64,000 nt of DNA from contig JABYQQ010000006.1 of NCBI GenBank assembly GCA_022605405.1, positions 1 through 64,000 on the forward strand, written 5' to 3'. Both the position numbers and the translations under genes were made by a program. The notes beneath the pieces are model-generated. The model was not told the DNA's origin. It ran no database searches and saw only the letters and a program-made list of their open reading frames with translations. Shown here in pieces: positions 45,653 through 56,697 of this stretch (positions are counted from its first letter, which is position 1; every line of letters begins with the position of its first letter). The DNA is from Earliella scabrosa. Its lineage: Eukaryota > Basidiomycota > Agaricomycetes > Polyporales > Polyporaceae.

Positions 45653-48600
45653 CACCGCCGCCTCCGCGAGCGGGACCCATAGCAATCCACCCGATGCGCA
45701 CGGATATATCGCTACCGCGCGCTCGGGGCTAAGCGATTGGTACCATACGCGAGGCTGCGTCCTGACGACGATCTCGTCGGGTCCAAATCTCAAGCTCTAT
45801 CTCGAGCTACACGTACCTAATCTCGATGGCGTGTACCAACGCCGACTCGCCGATGTTGTACCAAGAGATTCTCGGTGGGCGCGCAACAGCCCCGCTGCCG
45901 AAATGAGCCTGAGGCCGAGCATCGCCGTGAGACGTGCATCCGTCTTATGCGGCGCATGCATCTGGCTCGTACTTGTACCAGCAGTCCGCGAGATTCAGGC
46001 AGGCCTACGTACCGAAAAAAATGGTGTACCATCTCACTGACAGTGCGCATACTCCGTGTGGGCCTTCGTCGGTCGTAAGCTGAGCTTGGGTGAGGCCGCG
46101 CCGACCCGACGAGTATTGTTCCCAGCCTTTACGCGAGTCCGTGAGGACGGGTATCCACGGAGCACAAATGAGACGTCATCTGAATATCAATGGGCATTAG
46201 CGTTGGCTAGACTGCTCGTGCGCAAGTACAAAGAAGGGATAGACTGACCTCTCTTGCAATACGCGAGCGAGCATTTGGTACAGACTCGGACAGACCAGTC
46301 TCGAGTTGTACCCAATCGACACTTTGCGAGGACTGTCGTCGTGCGGACGCACATCGGTCCGCAAGCACTCGATTAACCTACTAGACGAGGTATAGAACGC
46401 TGCGAGGTATGCAGCTTGAAGAGCGGATGTGGTGCGCAGTGATTCGAGGACGTACCGATAGCCGACGGCACCCGGAGTCTTGAGAGAGCGCGGCGCCGCA
46501 ATGGCGTTGCGCCAAGGTTGATTAGACATGCTCATTCGAGGTGCAGTCGCTTGTCGTGAGCAACCGGTGCGTGCGCATCGAGCTACAGTACAGTCAGTTG
46601 AAACTGTCCCGACTCGAGGTCGCTTCGAGTCGAATTTAGAAGCTAGAAATACCGTGCAGGTACCGTGCAGACCTCAAAGAGATGCACCAAAGCGAAGACA
46701 CGTACCATAGCGTACCAATCAATGACCCTGCTCGCCGATTCGCATGATGTCTTGACCCTGAAGCACGGCACGTACCAGTCCAAAATAGAGCACACCCCGA
46801 AAGGAGTGGAGTTTGCGACTCGCCTCCTCAGCGTTGATGAACCTTGAAGCCTCACCTTGCAGAGTATTCCCGCTATTGGAGGCCGCATCCACCGTCCCTG
46901 CTGTATATGTTGACACCGGTGTGAATGGAGGGCTGAGAGACGTACATGCGCATGTCCGCCCTGGACCGAGACCGGGAACACCGCGGTGGGAGCGCGGAGG
47001 TGCGAACAGCCGACGTAATGTCCGTCTGCCGTCTCCAGGCACGCCGCGAGCGTCGCTTCATCTCATCCGGGGGACCGGGTCCCTCATCCCTCGCCCGACT
47101 TGCTACGTACCATGCATCTTGAGGACGTCCCGGCGGTCGGACTGTTGCTGTGCGCGCGCGACCAGTCCCGCTCGGCTCGCGAACCAGCTGACGTCCGGGG
47201 CAGCGGTCTCGCACGTCTCGCAGACTCGTATGAGACACTAAGAACAGAGCGGGGATGAGAGTCTGTACAAGGAGAGTCTGAGTGGTGCAGCTCGACGCAC
47301 CGAGTCATCTCACGCAGCTCGAGCCCTTGCCTCCTCGTCTCGTGTTCGATAGCGGCAGCTGGTACGAGCTCGCGTCAGTACCAACGACGCGGAGCGGTAC
47401 CAAACATTTGGACTCACGCTGTCCCACCCGGATTGGCCATGCTAGCCGTGTACGACCTCTTTCGGTACGCCCGCTCGCTTGAAGTGACTCTGAGGCTCGC
47501 AGCCCTCACGGCGGCGTCAGTCTCGTGAATTGCGAGCACACCGCTCGTCACTCAAATGGTACGGAGGTTCGCACTTCTCGCATCCATGCGAGGCTCGAGC
47601 ATGCCAGTGAGAGACGGCGCGGACGAGCGTGGCGGCTGACTTGGGACTGTAAGACCGCGGACGGCGGACGGCGAGAACGGCCTGAGTCTTGAGGCGAGGT
47701 CCAGATCGCAGTGCACATCTCGGGATCCTCCAGACGCGCCGGTCAGCGAGAGCCTCGAGATCGCCGGTACGGTCGTCAGTGTAATTCGACGGTTGTCCTT
47801 CGCGAGGGTGTCGAGCTTGCATCGTGCCAGTTCTGAACATGCGAGTGGACACGCCGCAAGCGGAGACTCCATCTGGCTTGTGCGAAATGTCGGAGGTTCG
47901 TGTGCTCGCCAGCCCGAGGCTTGAAGCTCGACGAAGTGAATCGTTGGCGTTGGTGCGGGATCCACTACGGCTGCGAGCGACTAGGTGCTTCAACTTACCG
48001 GTCCTCCCAAGTCGTGCATTCTCAGCATCGACGGCGGTTGCACGTGTGGCAGCGTTCACTGGCCGTACGTGCACTCGGCGTCGAGCTCTGCATCTCCACG
48101 CTCTCTCTTCCAACTCGCGAGGACGCGCGTGATGTCACGGTGCGGTTCGATGCGGTTCGTGCGCACCACGCGGTTTGGTACGTGTCAGGGCCGAACGAGA
48201 ACGGACCGCGCTGTCGTGAGTGTGCCATGCAATTGCAGTGAGACCTACCGGCGAGTAGAGCCGTGCTCGCGTGCATGCGAGCCGTCGTGGACGAAGACGT
48301 CGCATGCGAGACCCGACTCGAATCCGTAATCGAGCTCGAACTCGATAGTTGGTACATGGGCTATGGCAGACGAAACTCGACGACCACTGTACCTACCACT
48401 CGACGAGGGCTCAGTAAGTACGGAAAGGGACGATACGGTACAGCTGAACGTACCCGCACGTCTGACTGACCCTCGCGAGTCCGCGACTCGGATTCGGTAT
48501 GACAGCGGGGCACCTAGCACCAACTCGGGTCAGCACGAATGGTTCGACGACGGGCACCAAGCACGAGTCGCACTCACGCCAATTTCTGAGACATGACGAC

Positions 48601-51066
48601 GCTAGCTCGCTCCGGTTTTCGGCCGTCGCAACGAGCTTACGACGCTCATGTTTCTGGCGAGACGGTGCCGCTCGGGCGTGGATATCCGAGGCGTTTGGTA
48701 CCGCGAGTACTTACTCTAGGGTACTCCAAGGACGAGCCCGTCGTGTGGCCGTCTGAATCGGTGGTGCGGAGACGCGAGCCCGGGTCGTGGTAGGTCGTGG
48801 TCTTGGGGTCGCGAAGCTAGTGGGCGGCGAGCCCAACCCGACGTCTGTCTGCTTGCCGCCTTCTCCGAGTCCCTCTCCTACTGACCGGGTCGCGTCGACG
48901 CCGAAGACGGCCAACGCGATCCTCTCGTCACTGGTACCGTGGCTGGCGAACGGCCGTGCATCCAGCAGCCCTCCAAGTCGGCGTTCACTCTCCTCACGCT
49001 GCCTGATTCCTCGTGCGTGCTTGGAAATGCGCACGGCCGGTCGGGATTCAAATGTCGAGGTCGTCAGTTGAGACAGGAGCTCAGGGGACGACGACCATCC
49101 AGGGTCGTGCGGACGCGAATTGGGCGTAGCGGTTGCGAGGGGCTAAGACGAAGCGAAGCGATATTGCGGTGAGATGGTACGGGCACTTGGCGTGGAAACC
49201 CGTGCTGTCCAGCCCAGACGATGGGGGTATAAGTAGACGGGCGAGGAGGAAGAGGGAGGACGGCGTGCTGACCTCGAACCACAGCTGATTCTCGTCTTCC
49301 TCCACAGCACGGTCTGTCCACCCACCTCGGTAGCTCGGTAGCTCGGGACCGCAGCACCTCCTCCCGTCGAACGCGTCGGCCTGCGCGTGTTCGAACGAAA
49401 GAGGAGCGTCGACGCTGCTGAGGGCATAGCGGTGAGTGGACGTTGTGCAGACGAGTATAGAGTGCGACTTACTGACTATCCGGACGGTAGGCAGGTCTTG
49501 CGGGGCTCTGGGAGATGGAATCGGGCGGTCGAGGGGGTCGTGACGTTCGTGCGTCGTCGTGTAGTCATTTATAGAGGGGTAGTTGTACTGGCGCGGTATT
49601 TGGGAGCCTCGCGTGAGCTGCAGGCGGACGCGGTCGAGGACCGAGGGAGAAGCGGTCGTCGAGAGTGGCGGGCACTGCGAGATCGTCCGGGGGCGAGGAC
49701 TGGAGGGCAGCGGGTGTCCATGGTACACGATGACGCGCGAGATGTGCGCGGGAAGATGTGATGTCTGTCGGCTCGAGATGGAATGAAGGTGGACGGAGGT
49801 TCGCGTTGACGAGCGTAGTCGGGAGAGTCCGTCTCCGACCGCAGCTAATCCTGGTCTTTCTAAGTCCCCTGCATCGGAGACTGCTGGGTGTTGGGGAGCA
49901 CCCATATTTGACTTGTGCGGGTGAGCTGTGAACGTGCATTGGGACGAATACTCGACTGCGTGTGATTGCACGTTGACCTTTCAGGTTGACCGGTGCAGTG
50001 CGCATTCGCAGCTAGACGGAGAGGAACAAAGAGCGAGGTCAGGGCTGTGCAACTGGGAGACTGCGTTTGGTACGCATACATGAGCCGGGCGGGAGTGCTA
50101 CTGACGGATACACGAAGGATGAGCGAGGGCGGGAGAGCGAGGCCAGGAGAGCGCCGGAGAACACGACAGGAAGGGACGGGACTCGGTGCAGAGGGAAGCA
50201 CAGGCTGTCTCTGCGCAGGACGACTCGCTGGAGCAGAGGGAGAGAGGCGGCGCAGTGCAAAGAGCAGGACGCGAGCGAGCGAGCGGCAACGAGCGGTGGA
50301 TGGACCGAAGAGGGAGGCCCTCTGCCAGAGAGCGACAGCGGCGACAGGCACTCGGCCGAGCAGCCCGCCGTGGGCACTCGCTCCGCTGCAGCCTCGCGCA
50401 CCGAACGCCGCTTAGGGTTCGGGAGCCTCAGCCCAAGACAGCTACAACAAGTTGAACGAACACAACGATCCACGTCAGAACGGGCGTCTGAGTGTCGGGA
50501 AAACCCGATGGCTGTGTAGATGTCTGAAAAGGCAATCTCCTGAGCACGCCCAGCCTTGACCCAAGCTTAGGTTCGTCACGAACTCCTCGCTCGATCCGAC
50601 GACTCTGTTCACCGTTCTGTTCCTTCTCTATTGTCGCCCAAATTACCGACTGATGGCCAGACCGCTGGCTTGGCACCGGTCGGCCGAACGCACCCATTAT
50701 CCGCTAGCAACTTTGCCTTGCGCGGTGGCGGCGTCCGAATCTTCCACCACCTACTCCGCGGTTGCCAGAGGGTTTCCGACGGTAACAGCCATTGAGCCCG
50801 TCAGGTCAATTGCTCTGGAACACATCAAGACGAAGACAGGGTTGGAGCCGACCCGAGGCACATGGACTTCTGCGTGGATGACCAAACACGGCAGATGAAC
50901 ACCACACTCACCGAGAGCTGGAGAGGAGCGCGATTTGAGCCGTGCGCTCCGAAAAGATCGCCCGCGCGGCGGTGTAGCGCGGTTCAAGGGCATCTTTCCG
51001 TCATACCCGACCTCACGACTCTACCCCGCCCCTTGTCATCACGCAAATCTCTCCCAGTCCGACGTG
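45653..51066. other. No recognisable gene; GTACC-rich stretch
   Basis: Several long frames (for example 49081-49971 minus, 296 codons) are opposed by other long frames and have no motif. From about 45.25 to 48.73 kb the words GTACC/GGTAC are strongly over-represented (see findings). Two short similar blocks, ctgattctcgtcttcctcc at 49287 and ctaatcctggtctttcta at 49843, hint at an old duplication. From 50.9 kb the sequence becomes C-rich before the gene at 51067. Confidence 0.4.
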
Positions 51067-51610
51067 ATGCTTGTCTTCAAACCCATCGCCGCCGTCGCCT
51101 ACGCGTTCGCGGCCCTCTCTGGAGGAGACGCGAAAGGTGAGTTCCTATCGGGCTTGTTCCAATCTCTGTGACCGCCGGTGCTCACGTTGCCCACGTCCAG
51201 CCATTCCTCAAGGCCGCGGGCTTTCCTTCCCCGGCGTAGCCTTCCTCGCCAACCTCACGAACCCCATCCTCTTCGCAGAGGCTCACCCGTACAAGCGCCA
51301 AGACGATGGCGGACAGTCCGGCTACACCGTCACCGTCACCGAGACTACTGACCCCGTCACGAACACCGTTTCAAACACCGTATACACGACCATCTCAAAC
51401 ACGTTCACGGCCACCGCGCTCGCGACCGCGTTCACGACGACGACTGTGCGGTCCACGTCGAATGTCACTACCACCGTGCGCGCGACTGCGACCCGCACGG
51501 CGTTTGCTACGCGGACGACGACTCGTGTCGCGACGACGACCGCGGTGGTCGTTGTGACTAGAATCGCTACCGGTCGCACGACCACCGTCACGCGCACCGT
51601 CACTGCTTGA
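51067..51610 (+). CDS. Secreted Thr/Val-rich protein, 159 aa
   Basis: Two exons, 51067-51136 and 51201-51610, join in frame across a 64 nt GT-AG intron to 159 aa. The N-terminus MLVFKPIAAVAYAFAALSGG is a plausible signal peptide. A dibasic KR (PYKRQDD) may be a Kex2-type processing site. The rest is a low-complexity Thr/Val/Ala region of TVTETT, TVYTTIS, TTVRAT and TRTTTRV repeats, with a start of strand-like alternation and potential for O-glycosylation. No Cys in the mature part, and no GPI-type hydrophobic tail. It resembles small fungal surface or secreted Thr-rich proteins in style only; no family is claimed. Frame and splice sites are intact. Confidence 0.6.
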
Positions 51611-51899
51611 GGGCATGGGTTACGAAGGATGGCCGTCGTCGCGGACGGGCCATGCTCTACGCGCGAGATTTTGACGAAAGTCTTACAAGTTCCAACCGTG
51701 TGAGAAATAACAGGCGCCGGGCGCATCAACTCGCGCGACGAGCGCCCCGCCCTCTGCCAAAAATAAGTACGGGGCGGGGGCAGTTTGACGCTGACAAATT
51801 CACCCCTCCCGACTTTTTTGGGCGCGCGCGAGACTTAACTCCCGCCACATTGTGCGCTGGTCACTGTAATTCTGTCCCTCTTCCCCAGTCTCGACGACG

Positions 51900-53500
51900 A
51901 TGATCCCGCTCAAGCGCAGGAACGCGGCTCGGCGTGCGGTCATTTCCTACACTCGTCAGACGCTTCCTCGCCCCGCTCGTCTCTACTCGACGCCCACAAA
52001 AAAGCTACATGCGCAGGAGACTCTGTCCTCGTCAGGCTCTGTCGGTCAGGATTTGCCTCCATACATGACGAGCACCGCACCTCGTGAAATGCAAGGTTTC
52101 CTGCCGCGAAGCTCGCCGTATGTCATCCTTCCCCCACCTCTTCCTGACGACGCTGCTCCTGCCAACGGCGACATCTTCTTCACCGACTCACCGACCACGG
52201 ACAAGGTCGCCATCATGGACGCATGTCTACACGGCCTCCATGACGTACCACGCGCCAAGCACTTCTTCGAGCTCCTCCGCGAGACCCACCGCGGCGACCC
52301 CATCCTCGAGCCCCGCATATACAACCTCTTCCTCGAGGCCTACCTCGAGATGGCGACGAACCGCGAGGAGATGAACAGGGCGAACTGGATCGAGGACGCC
52401 TGGGCTCTCTACAACGACATGGAGAGCGGGAGGGACAAGGTCCAACCGACGGCGAACACGTACGCAATCATGCTCCAGGCCTGGCTCCGTTTCAACCCCG
52501 ACTCGCCCACGCCAGTGCTCATCAGCGGCGCGAAGGTGCACGACCCGGTCGACCTCCTGCGGAACATCATCTACCGCGAGATTTCGCCCTCGCTCGTCGT
52601 CTCCGACCGGTCGTTCACCAACAGCGACGAGGCGACAGAGGCGATCAAGGCCCTCTCCCGGGCGGCGGTGACGATGGGATTGTCGACGGTGGTGTCGGAG
52701 CTCGGTCTGGTGGAGTCGTTGGGGAAGCAGCTGGAGGACCCGCTAGCGGATGTGCCGGAGGTGGTGCCCGTCACCAGGCCCAAGGTGCGTTGATCATTGC
52801 TGAGGATGCGTCCACGGTCCTGATATGTCGCATGCTGCCATCGAGGTCGTGTCGAAGGAAGACGGAACGATGAGAGGGCTGACGGGCGAAGTCCCCGAAA
52901 ATGACAGCGACGTGCCGTTCAACCTGCAGACGTTGCGGCGGCATCTGTCGCAGGTCGTACTTGCGGCGCGGCGAGCGCTGTCAGAGAACGTCGCGCTCCG
53001 GCAAAAGATGCTGGAGCAGTCGGTGTACAACGTCGCGGTGGAGCGGATGAAACACCAGGTGGAGCAAATGGACAGTCTGGGGCTCCCGAGCAAGGGGCTG
53101 CAGTCGAACGACCTGCGTGGCTGGATGGGGAAGTGGCACCAGAAGCTGCAGACGCGTATCCAGGCGGAGGTGGAGAACCTCGTGATCGAGGAACGGGTGC
53201 TCGGTGCGTGTGTGTTAGTGTCCCTATCCGCGCCTCGTTCGTGCTCACTGTCTGTGCAGCGCGCCGTCGGACCACGAAGGCGAAACCAAAGGACGAGGAG
53301 ATGCTGAGCCCGTTCCTGCGGCTGCTCACGCCGGAGAAGCTGTCGCTGATCACGATCATGGAGATCATGCACTTGCACGGGTCGGGCGGCGTGAATGACG
53401 GCGGGCGTGCGGTCGAGCAGGAGTACAAGGCGCAAGGCGGAGAAGAACAAGGACGCGAGCGGCTCGCGGTGTCGTGGTCGGCGTCGTGGCATGCCAAGGT
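51900..53500 (+). pseudogene. RPO41: Mitochondrial RNA polymerase N-terminal fragment
   Basis: The ATG at 51900 opens MIPLKRRNAARRAVISYTRQ, a typical mitochondrial targeting sequence. PPR-like helices follow (DKVAIMDACLHGLHDVPRAK, RIYNLFLEAYLEMA, WIEDAWALYNDMES, TANTYAIMLQAWLRF). After AAG-GTGCGT at 52789 the next block, FNLQTLRRHLSQVVLAARRAL, ASVYNVAVERMKHQ-like and LRGWMGKWHQKLQTRI, cannot be joined by a normal intron, so a short piece is damaged or missing. A further exon (53262 on) has LSPFLRLLTPEKLSLITIME and GGRAVEQEYKAQ. All the palm and fingers of the polymerase are absent: from about 53500 the DNA is a 67 bp tandem repeat. This is a 3'-truncated relic of RPO41. Confidence 0.8.
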
Positions 53501-53599
53501 AGGGCCGGCGCTCTCTGTGGCACTCTCGCCTCGCATGCGTCGCGACGCGGATCTCGCGTCGTGGCGCACGCGAAGTGCGATAGTACCATACAGAACGGA

Positions 53600-53815
53600 A
53601 TCGTTAGTGCTCCTATACCCTATATACTAACACTGGGACCGTCCTCTGAACTATAGGTGCGTCTCGTGAACTTGTGCTCCTATAGGCTCCATAAGAACAC
53701 TGGGACGGTGCTCCGAACTATAGGTGCGTGTGGACGACTTGTGCTCCTATAGGCTCTATAAGAACACCGGGACCGTCCTCAGAATAATAGGTGCGTCTCG
53801 TCAACTTTGCGTTGA
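53600..53815. repeat. ~67 bp tandem repeat, three copies
   Basis: Units contain (c/g)tgggac(c/g)gt, gaactataggtgcgt and cttgtgctcctataggct(c/t), at about 53632, 53700 and 53767. The array lies where the RPO41 relic is cut off. Confidence 0.92.
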
Positions 53816-54395
53816 TTGTAGACATTTCCATTGCAGGTCCTCACTTGACGAGGAAGAGGTGCGCTCAAAGGGAGGCGGTACGTGCACCGTTCACGAGTGG
53901 GGATGGTTCAAGGACAGCACGTCGAAGCCGTGTACATAGCACATCGACGCAAATATATTTCTATTCTATAGCTCTCCAACCTCCGAAGACGTGAATTTCT
54001 GCGTCCGACCTGGTTCTATGACCTCTGCAATGGCGGCGCACGTCCGTCTCGCGCGTCCATGCAGCAGGCAACCTCGGGGCCTCGTTTCAAAAATCGCCCC
54101 CGCCGCACTTGGCCGTACTTGCGCCCTGCCGCACTTGCCTCCGACGGCATCAGCTGCCCCGCATAGACGGTCGCACTGTGCCCACCCCGCATCAGACTAT
54201 GTTGCCGGTCCGTTATCACGGTGTTCATCCGCCCCGGCATCAACGACGATGCGCCTGTGTTTAGGCCTCCCTCGCCCTCTGGGAAATCTTGTCGCAGGAA
54301 TCCCCGTCTCTCACTCACCACGTCGTTCACTCGGCACTCGGCATGTGTGGCACGCAACCCAACAGGAACAACTTTCCCAACAAGCCCCCGACACG
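53816..54395. other. Spacer with a copy of the C/D promoter segment
   Basis: 54080-54330 aligns with 55160-55440, the shared C/D promoter (cctcgtttcaaaaatcgcccccgccgcacttgg versus cttgtttcgaaactgggccccgccgcacttgg, then ctgccgcac). It suggests a duplicated divergent promoter whose genes were lost or replaced. Confidence 0.55.
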
Positions 54396-55059
54396 TTACA
54401 ACGACACTACGCACCCTCTGCCGCCTCCCCATCGTCCTCCCTCCGCCAGTTCGCCTGTGCCCTGCCCCTGAGCCGTGACCTCGTCAACTTCCCCCGGCAC
54501 GCGCGTCGGGAAACCTAACGTGCGGCGTCGTTCGATGGCGAGCTCGGGCGTTGCCCAGCAGGTGTAATGCTATTCAAATATGTGAGTCGGGTCGCCGTTT
54601 ACATCCGACAAGACATTTGCTCACCACGCCGCCGATCTCGACGACCTCGATGCCGTCTTCGCCCAGGTGGCGAAGGTAGTGGCGACGGACGAGGCGTTCC
54701 AGGGTGACGCCGGCCCAGGCGACGATGCATTCGGGATGGAGGTTCGCTTTGTCGGTCTGAGCTCGTTCCGCCATCCAGTTCATCGCCCACTCGGTGATCG
54801 CGGTGAAGTCGAATGTATGCTCGCACCGCGGCCAGGTGCACGCCCATTCCCATGAGTCGTCGGAAATGTCGGCGTCTTCTTTGTACTCAGGAGGGACGCA
54901 GTTGGCGAGCTCGCAGCGGCACATGAAGAGGTAGGCGGGGATGATGTCCCCGCCTTCGGCGCCCCAAGGAGTCCCGTGAGACCCGTTGCACGGAGGGAGC
55001 AGAGGCTTCGGAGGCAACTGGTTCATGATGAGGGGCAAAGAGAGGCTCATCACGTCCAC
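54396..55059 (-). CDS. Gene C, Cys/His-rich protein, 202 aa
   Basis: Exons 55059-54625 and 54569-54396 join in phase 0 across a 55 nt intron (GTGAGC ... AATAG), giving 202 aa. Reading through the donor would instead end the protein at 54574. Features: CRCELANC, WACTWPRCEHTF and HPEC, a spaced Cys/His set that could bind zinc, then LERLVRRHYLRHLGEDG and, in exon 2, YTCWATPELAIERRRTLG. It does not align with A or B over its length. It is head-to-head with gene D over 382 bp, as B1 is with A2, and palindromes of the A/B type follow D. Not recognised. Confidence 0.6.
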
Positions 55060-55441
55060 GACCGTTAAGTATTCTCCTTGTACAGTATCTGGGCATCTCT
55101 CTTATGCATGCGGCAAACATGTTCTGCACGTCTATGCGGCGCGCACCGTCGGAATCTTGTTTCGAAACTGGGCCCCGCCGCACTTGGCCCTGCGTCCGCC
55201 CTGCCGCACCGACCTTCGACGCCACCATCTGCTCTGCCATCGCATCGGCACAGCAGCTGCACGCCCGGAATGCATCACAATGTGTCCCTGGTGCGGTATC
55301 AGGGTGATCATCGGCCCGCGCATCGACCACGATGGCATTGTCTTGGCCTCCGTCCACGTTATCTTGTCTCATCTCCTCGACAAGGATATCAGTCGCAGGT
55401 CCGCCCTCCCTCTCTTTCCCTCTCTCCTCCCTCACTCCGCC
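55060..55441. promoter_or_regulatory. Shared divergent promoter of C and D
   Basis: 382 bp between the two start codons. Contains tgtttcgaaactgggccccg near 55160, related to ctttcgaaactgg at 14761 upstream of A1. The D side is CT-rich (ccctctctttccctctctcctccctcac) just before the ATG. Confidence 0.5.
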
Positions 55442-55856
55442 ATGTCTATCGAGTCCACCACAGTGAGCGGCGAGCACATCTTCTCCAATTAATCCCCATC
55501 GAGTACTCACCACATCTACAGCCTGCGCCCGCGGCCCCGACGCACACCGAGCACGACAACGTGCACAACTCACCCATCGCACACCCCATCAATCGATCAC
55601 CACGCGCCGTCCATGTGGACCTGGTGAGTACAATCCGCCAGGCATCCGCGCAACTTCGTGCCCACCCCATGCTCAGGTCAACACTCGTATTTTATTCAAC
55701 GGCGTTCATCGCCAGCTATGCGTCGCCGTGACCAAAGCCTACACCCTCGAAGACGACGACGACGAAGACATGCCTGAGCTGGTGGACATCGCTGCCACGC
55801 CGGGAGATGGGCAAGCCAACGACATCGTGCACTACCCCGCGCCCTTGTCCCAGTAG
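55442..55856 (+). CDS. Gene D, small acidic-patch protein, 100 aa
   Basis: Three exons (55442-55462, 55522-55623, 55677-55856) with GT-AG introns of 59 and 53 nt join in frame to 100 aa. It begins MSIESTT, has a Pro/His/Asn-rich middle (THTEHDNVHNSPIAHP), then VNTRILFNGVHRQLCVAVTK and an acidic run LEDDDDEDMPELVD, and ends HYPAPLSQ. No known domain. The consistent splice signals and phase make the model credible despite its small size. Three palindromes of the A/B family follow within 240 bp of the stop. Confidence 0.6.
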
Positions 55857-55894
55857 CTCGTTGTCCCATATGTATTCTTACCTGAGCGTTTCTA

Positions 55895-55927
55895 CCCCGC
55901 ACACGCGGAGTCTCCGTGTTTGCGGGG
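55895..55927. repeat. Palindrome H6 downstream of D
   Basis: Arm CCCCGCACACGCGGAG (55895-55910), one-base centre, arm CTCCGTGTTTGCGGGG (55912-55927); 14 of 16 positions pair. It starts 39 bp after the D stop. The left arm is identical to that of H2 over 14 bases. Confidence 0.9.
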
Positions 55928-56033
55928 TCTTCCCGTCTATCAAATCATTTATGTACCGCCAACGACAATGTGCGCGCGCTACGCAGCTTACGGTGGTTAA
56001 CCTGCACGGAGATGACCTCCATTGTCATGTGCA

Positions 56034-56065
56034 CCCCGCAAGCGCGGACGTACCGCGTCTGCGGG
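56034..56065. repeat. Palindrome H7
   Basis: Arm CCCCGCAAGCGCGG, loop ACGTA, arm CCGCGTCTGCGGG. The left arm is identical to that of H3 near 22 kb. Confidence 0.9.
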
Positions 56066-56095
56066 ATCATTTGCGGGCTCGTGCAATGTTCTATA

Positions 56096-56127
56096 CCCCG
56101 CAAGCGCGGATGGACCGCGTCTGCGGG
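56096..56127. repeat. Palindrome H8
   Basis: Arm CCCCGCAAGCGCGG (56096-56109), loop ATGGA, arm CCGCGTCTGCGGG (56115-56127). Same arms as H7, different loop, 31 bp away. Confidence 0.9.
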
Positions 56128-56697
56128 ATACTTCCGCGTCATCACGCCGCTACCACCTCGTACGCAGCACGCGGGGGCTTGTTAGTAAATATGCCCCCGT
56201 GTCGAACCTTCCCACGGACGGTCTGCGTGTGCGGCGTGATCAGCACTGAGTCATTGTGCCGTGTATTCATGGCAAAACGACACCTCCCTGGAGTTACGGT
56301 CCGTCCTAGGGTTATTACAGTCCGATATATGCCTCGCACTATCACATTCAAGGCGAGACGGCGTAGCGGATATTGCGCCTGACCTTTCCGCCTTTGAATC
56401 ATGTGGTCTAGGGTTCGATCCGTTCTCTTACCTTTTGGCAGAGTGACCGCTCTCATGTTGTGCCTGTCGATCGATCCGGATCAGTACTAGTGCCCAGCAG
56501 CCAGTTTGGCAAGTTGTCCCCGCCGTCATGGCTCCGGTATTTGGCTGCCGCCGGGCATCCCCGACTCCGACAGGAGGAGGATCTGCTCATGCTCGAACGG
56601 ACCAGTTCCCCCTTCAGCCTGTTGGACGTGGGAATCTGCTCAAACATGCGTAAACAATGATGTCTGCGACGAATTGCGTTGCACTTTCCCGGCCGTG

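Noticed and set aside
49081..49971. 296-codon open frame on the minus strand
   Set aside because: No domain, no intron logic, several overlapping frames; high GC makes such frames common.
21978..56127. CRISPR-like array from short palindromic repeats
   Set aside because: Only a few copies, irregular spacing, no constant spacer length, no cas genes, and a fungal genome. They are dispersed palindromes.
56355..56430. tRNA gene suggested by gggttcgatcc
   Set aside because: The B-box-like word is present, but the T stem does not pair (ctagg against ccgtt) and no acceptor or anticodon stem can be formed.
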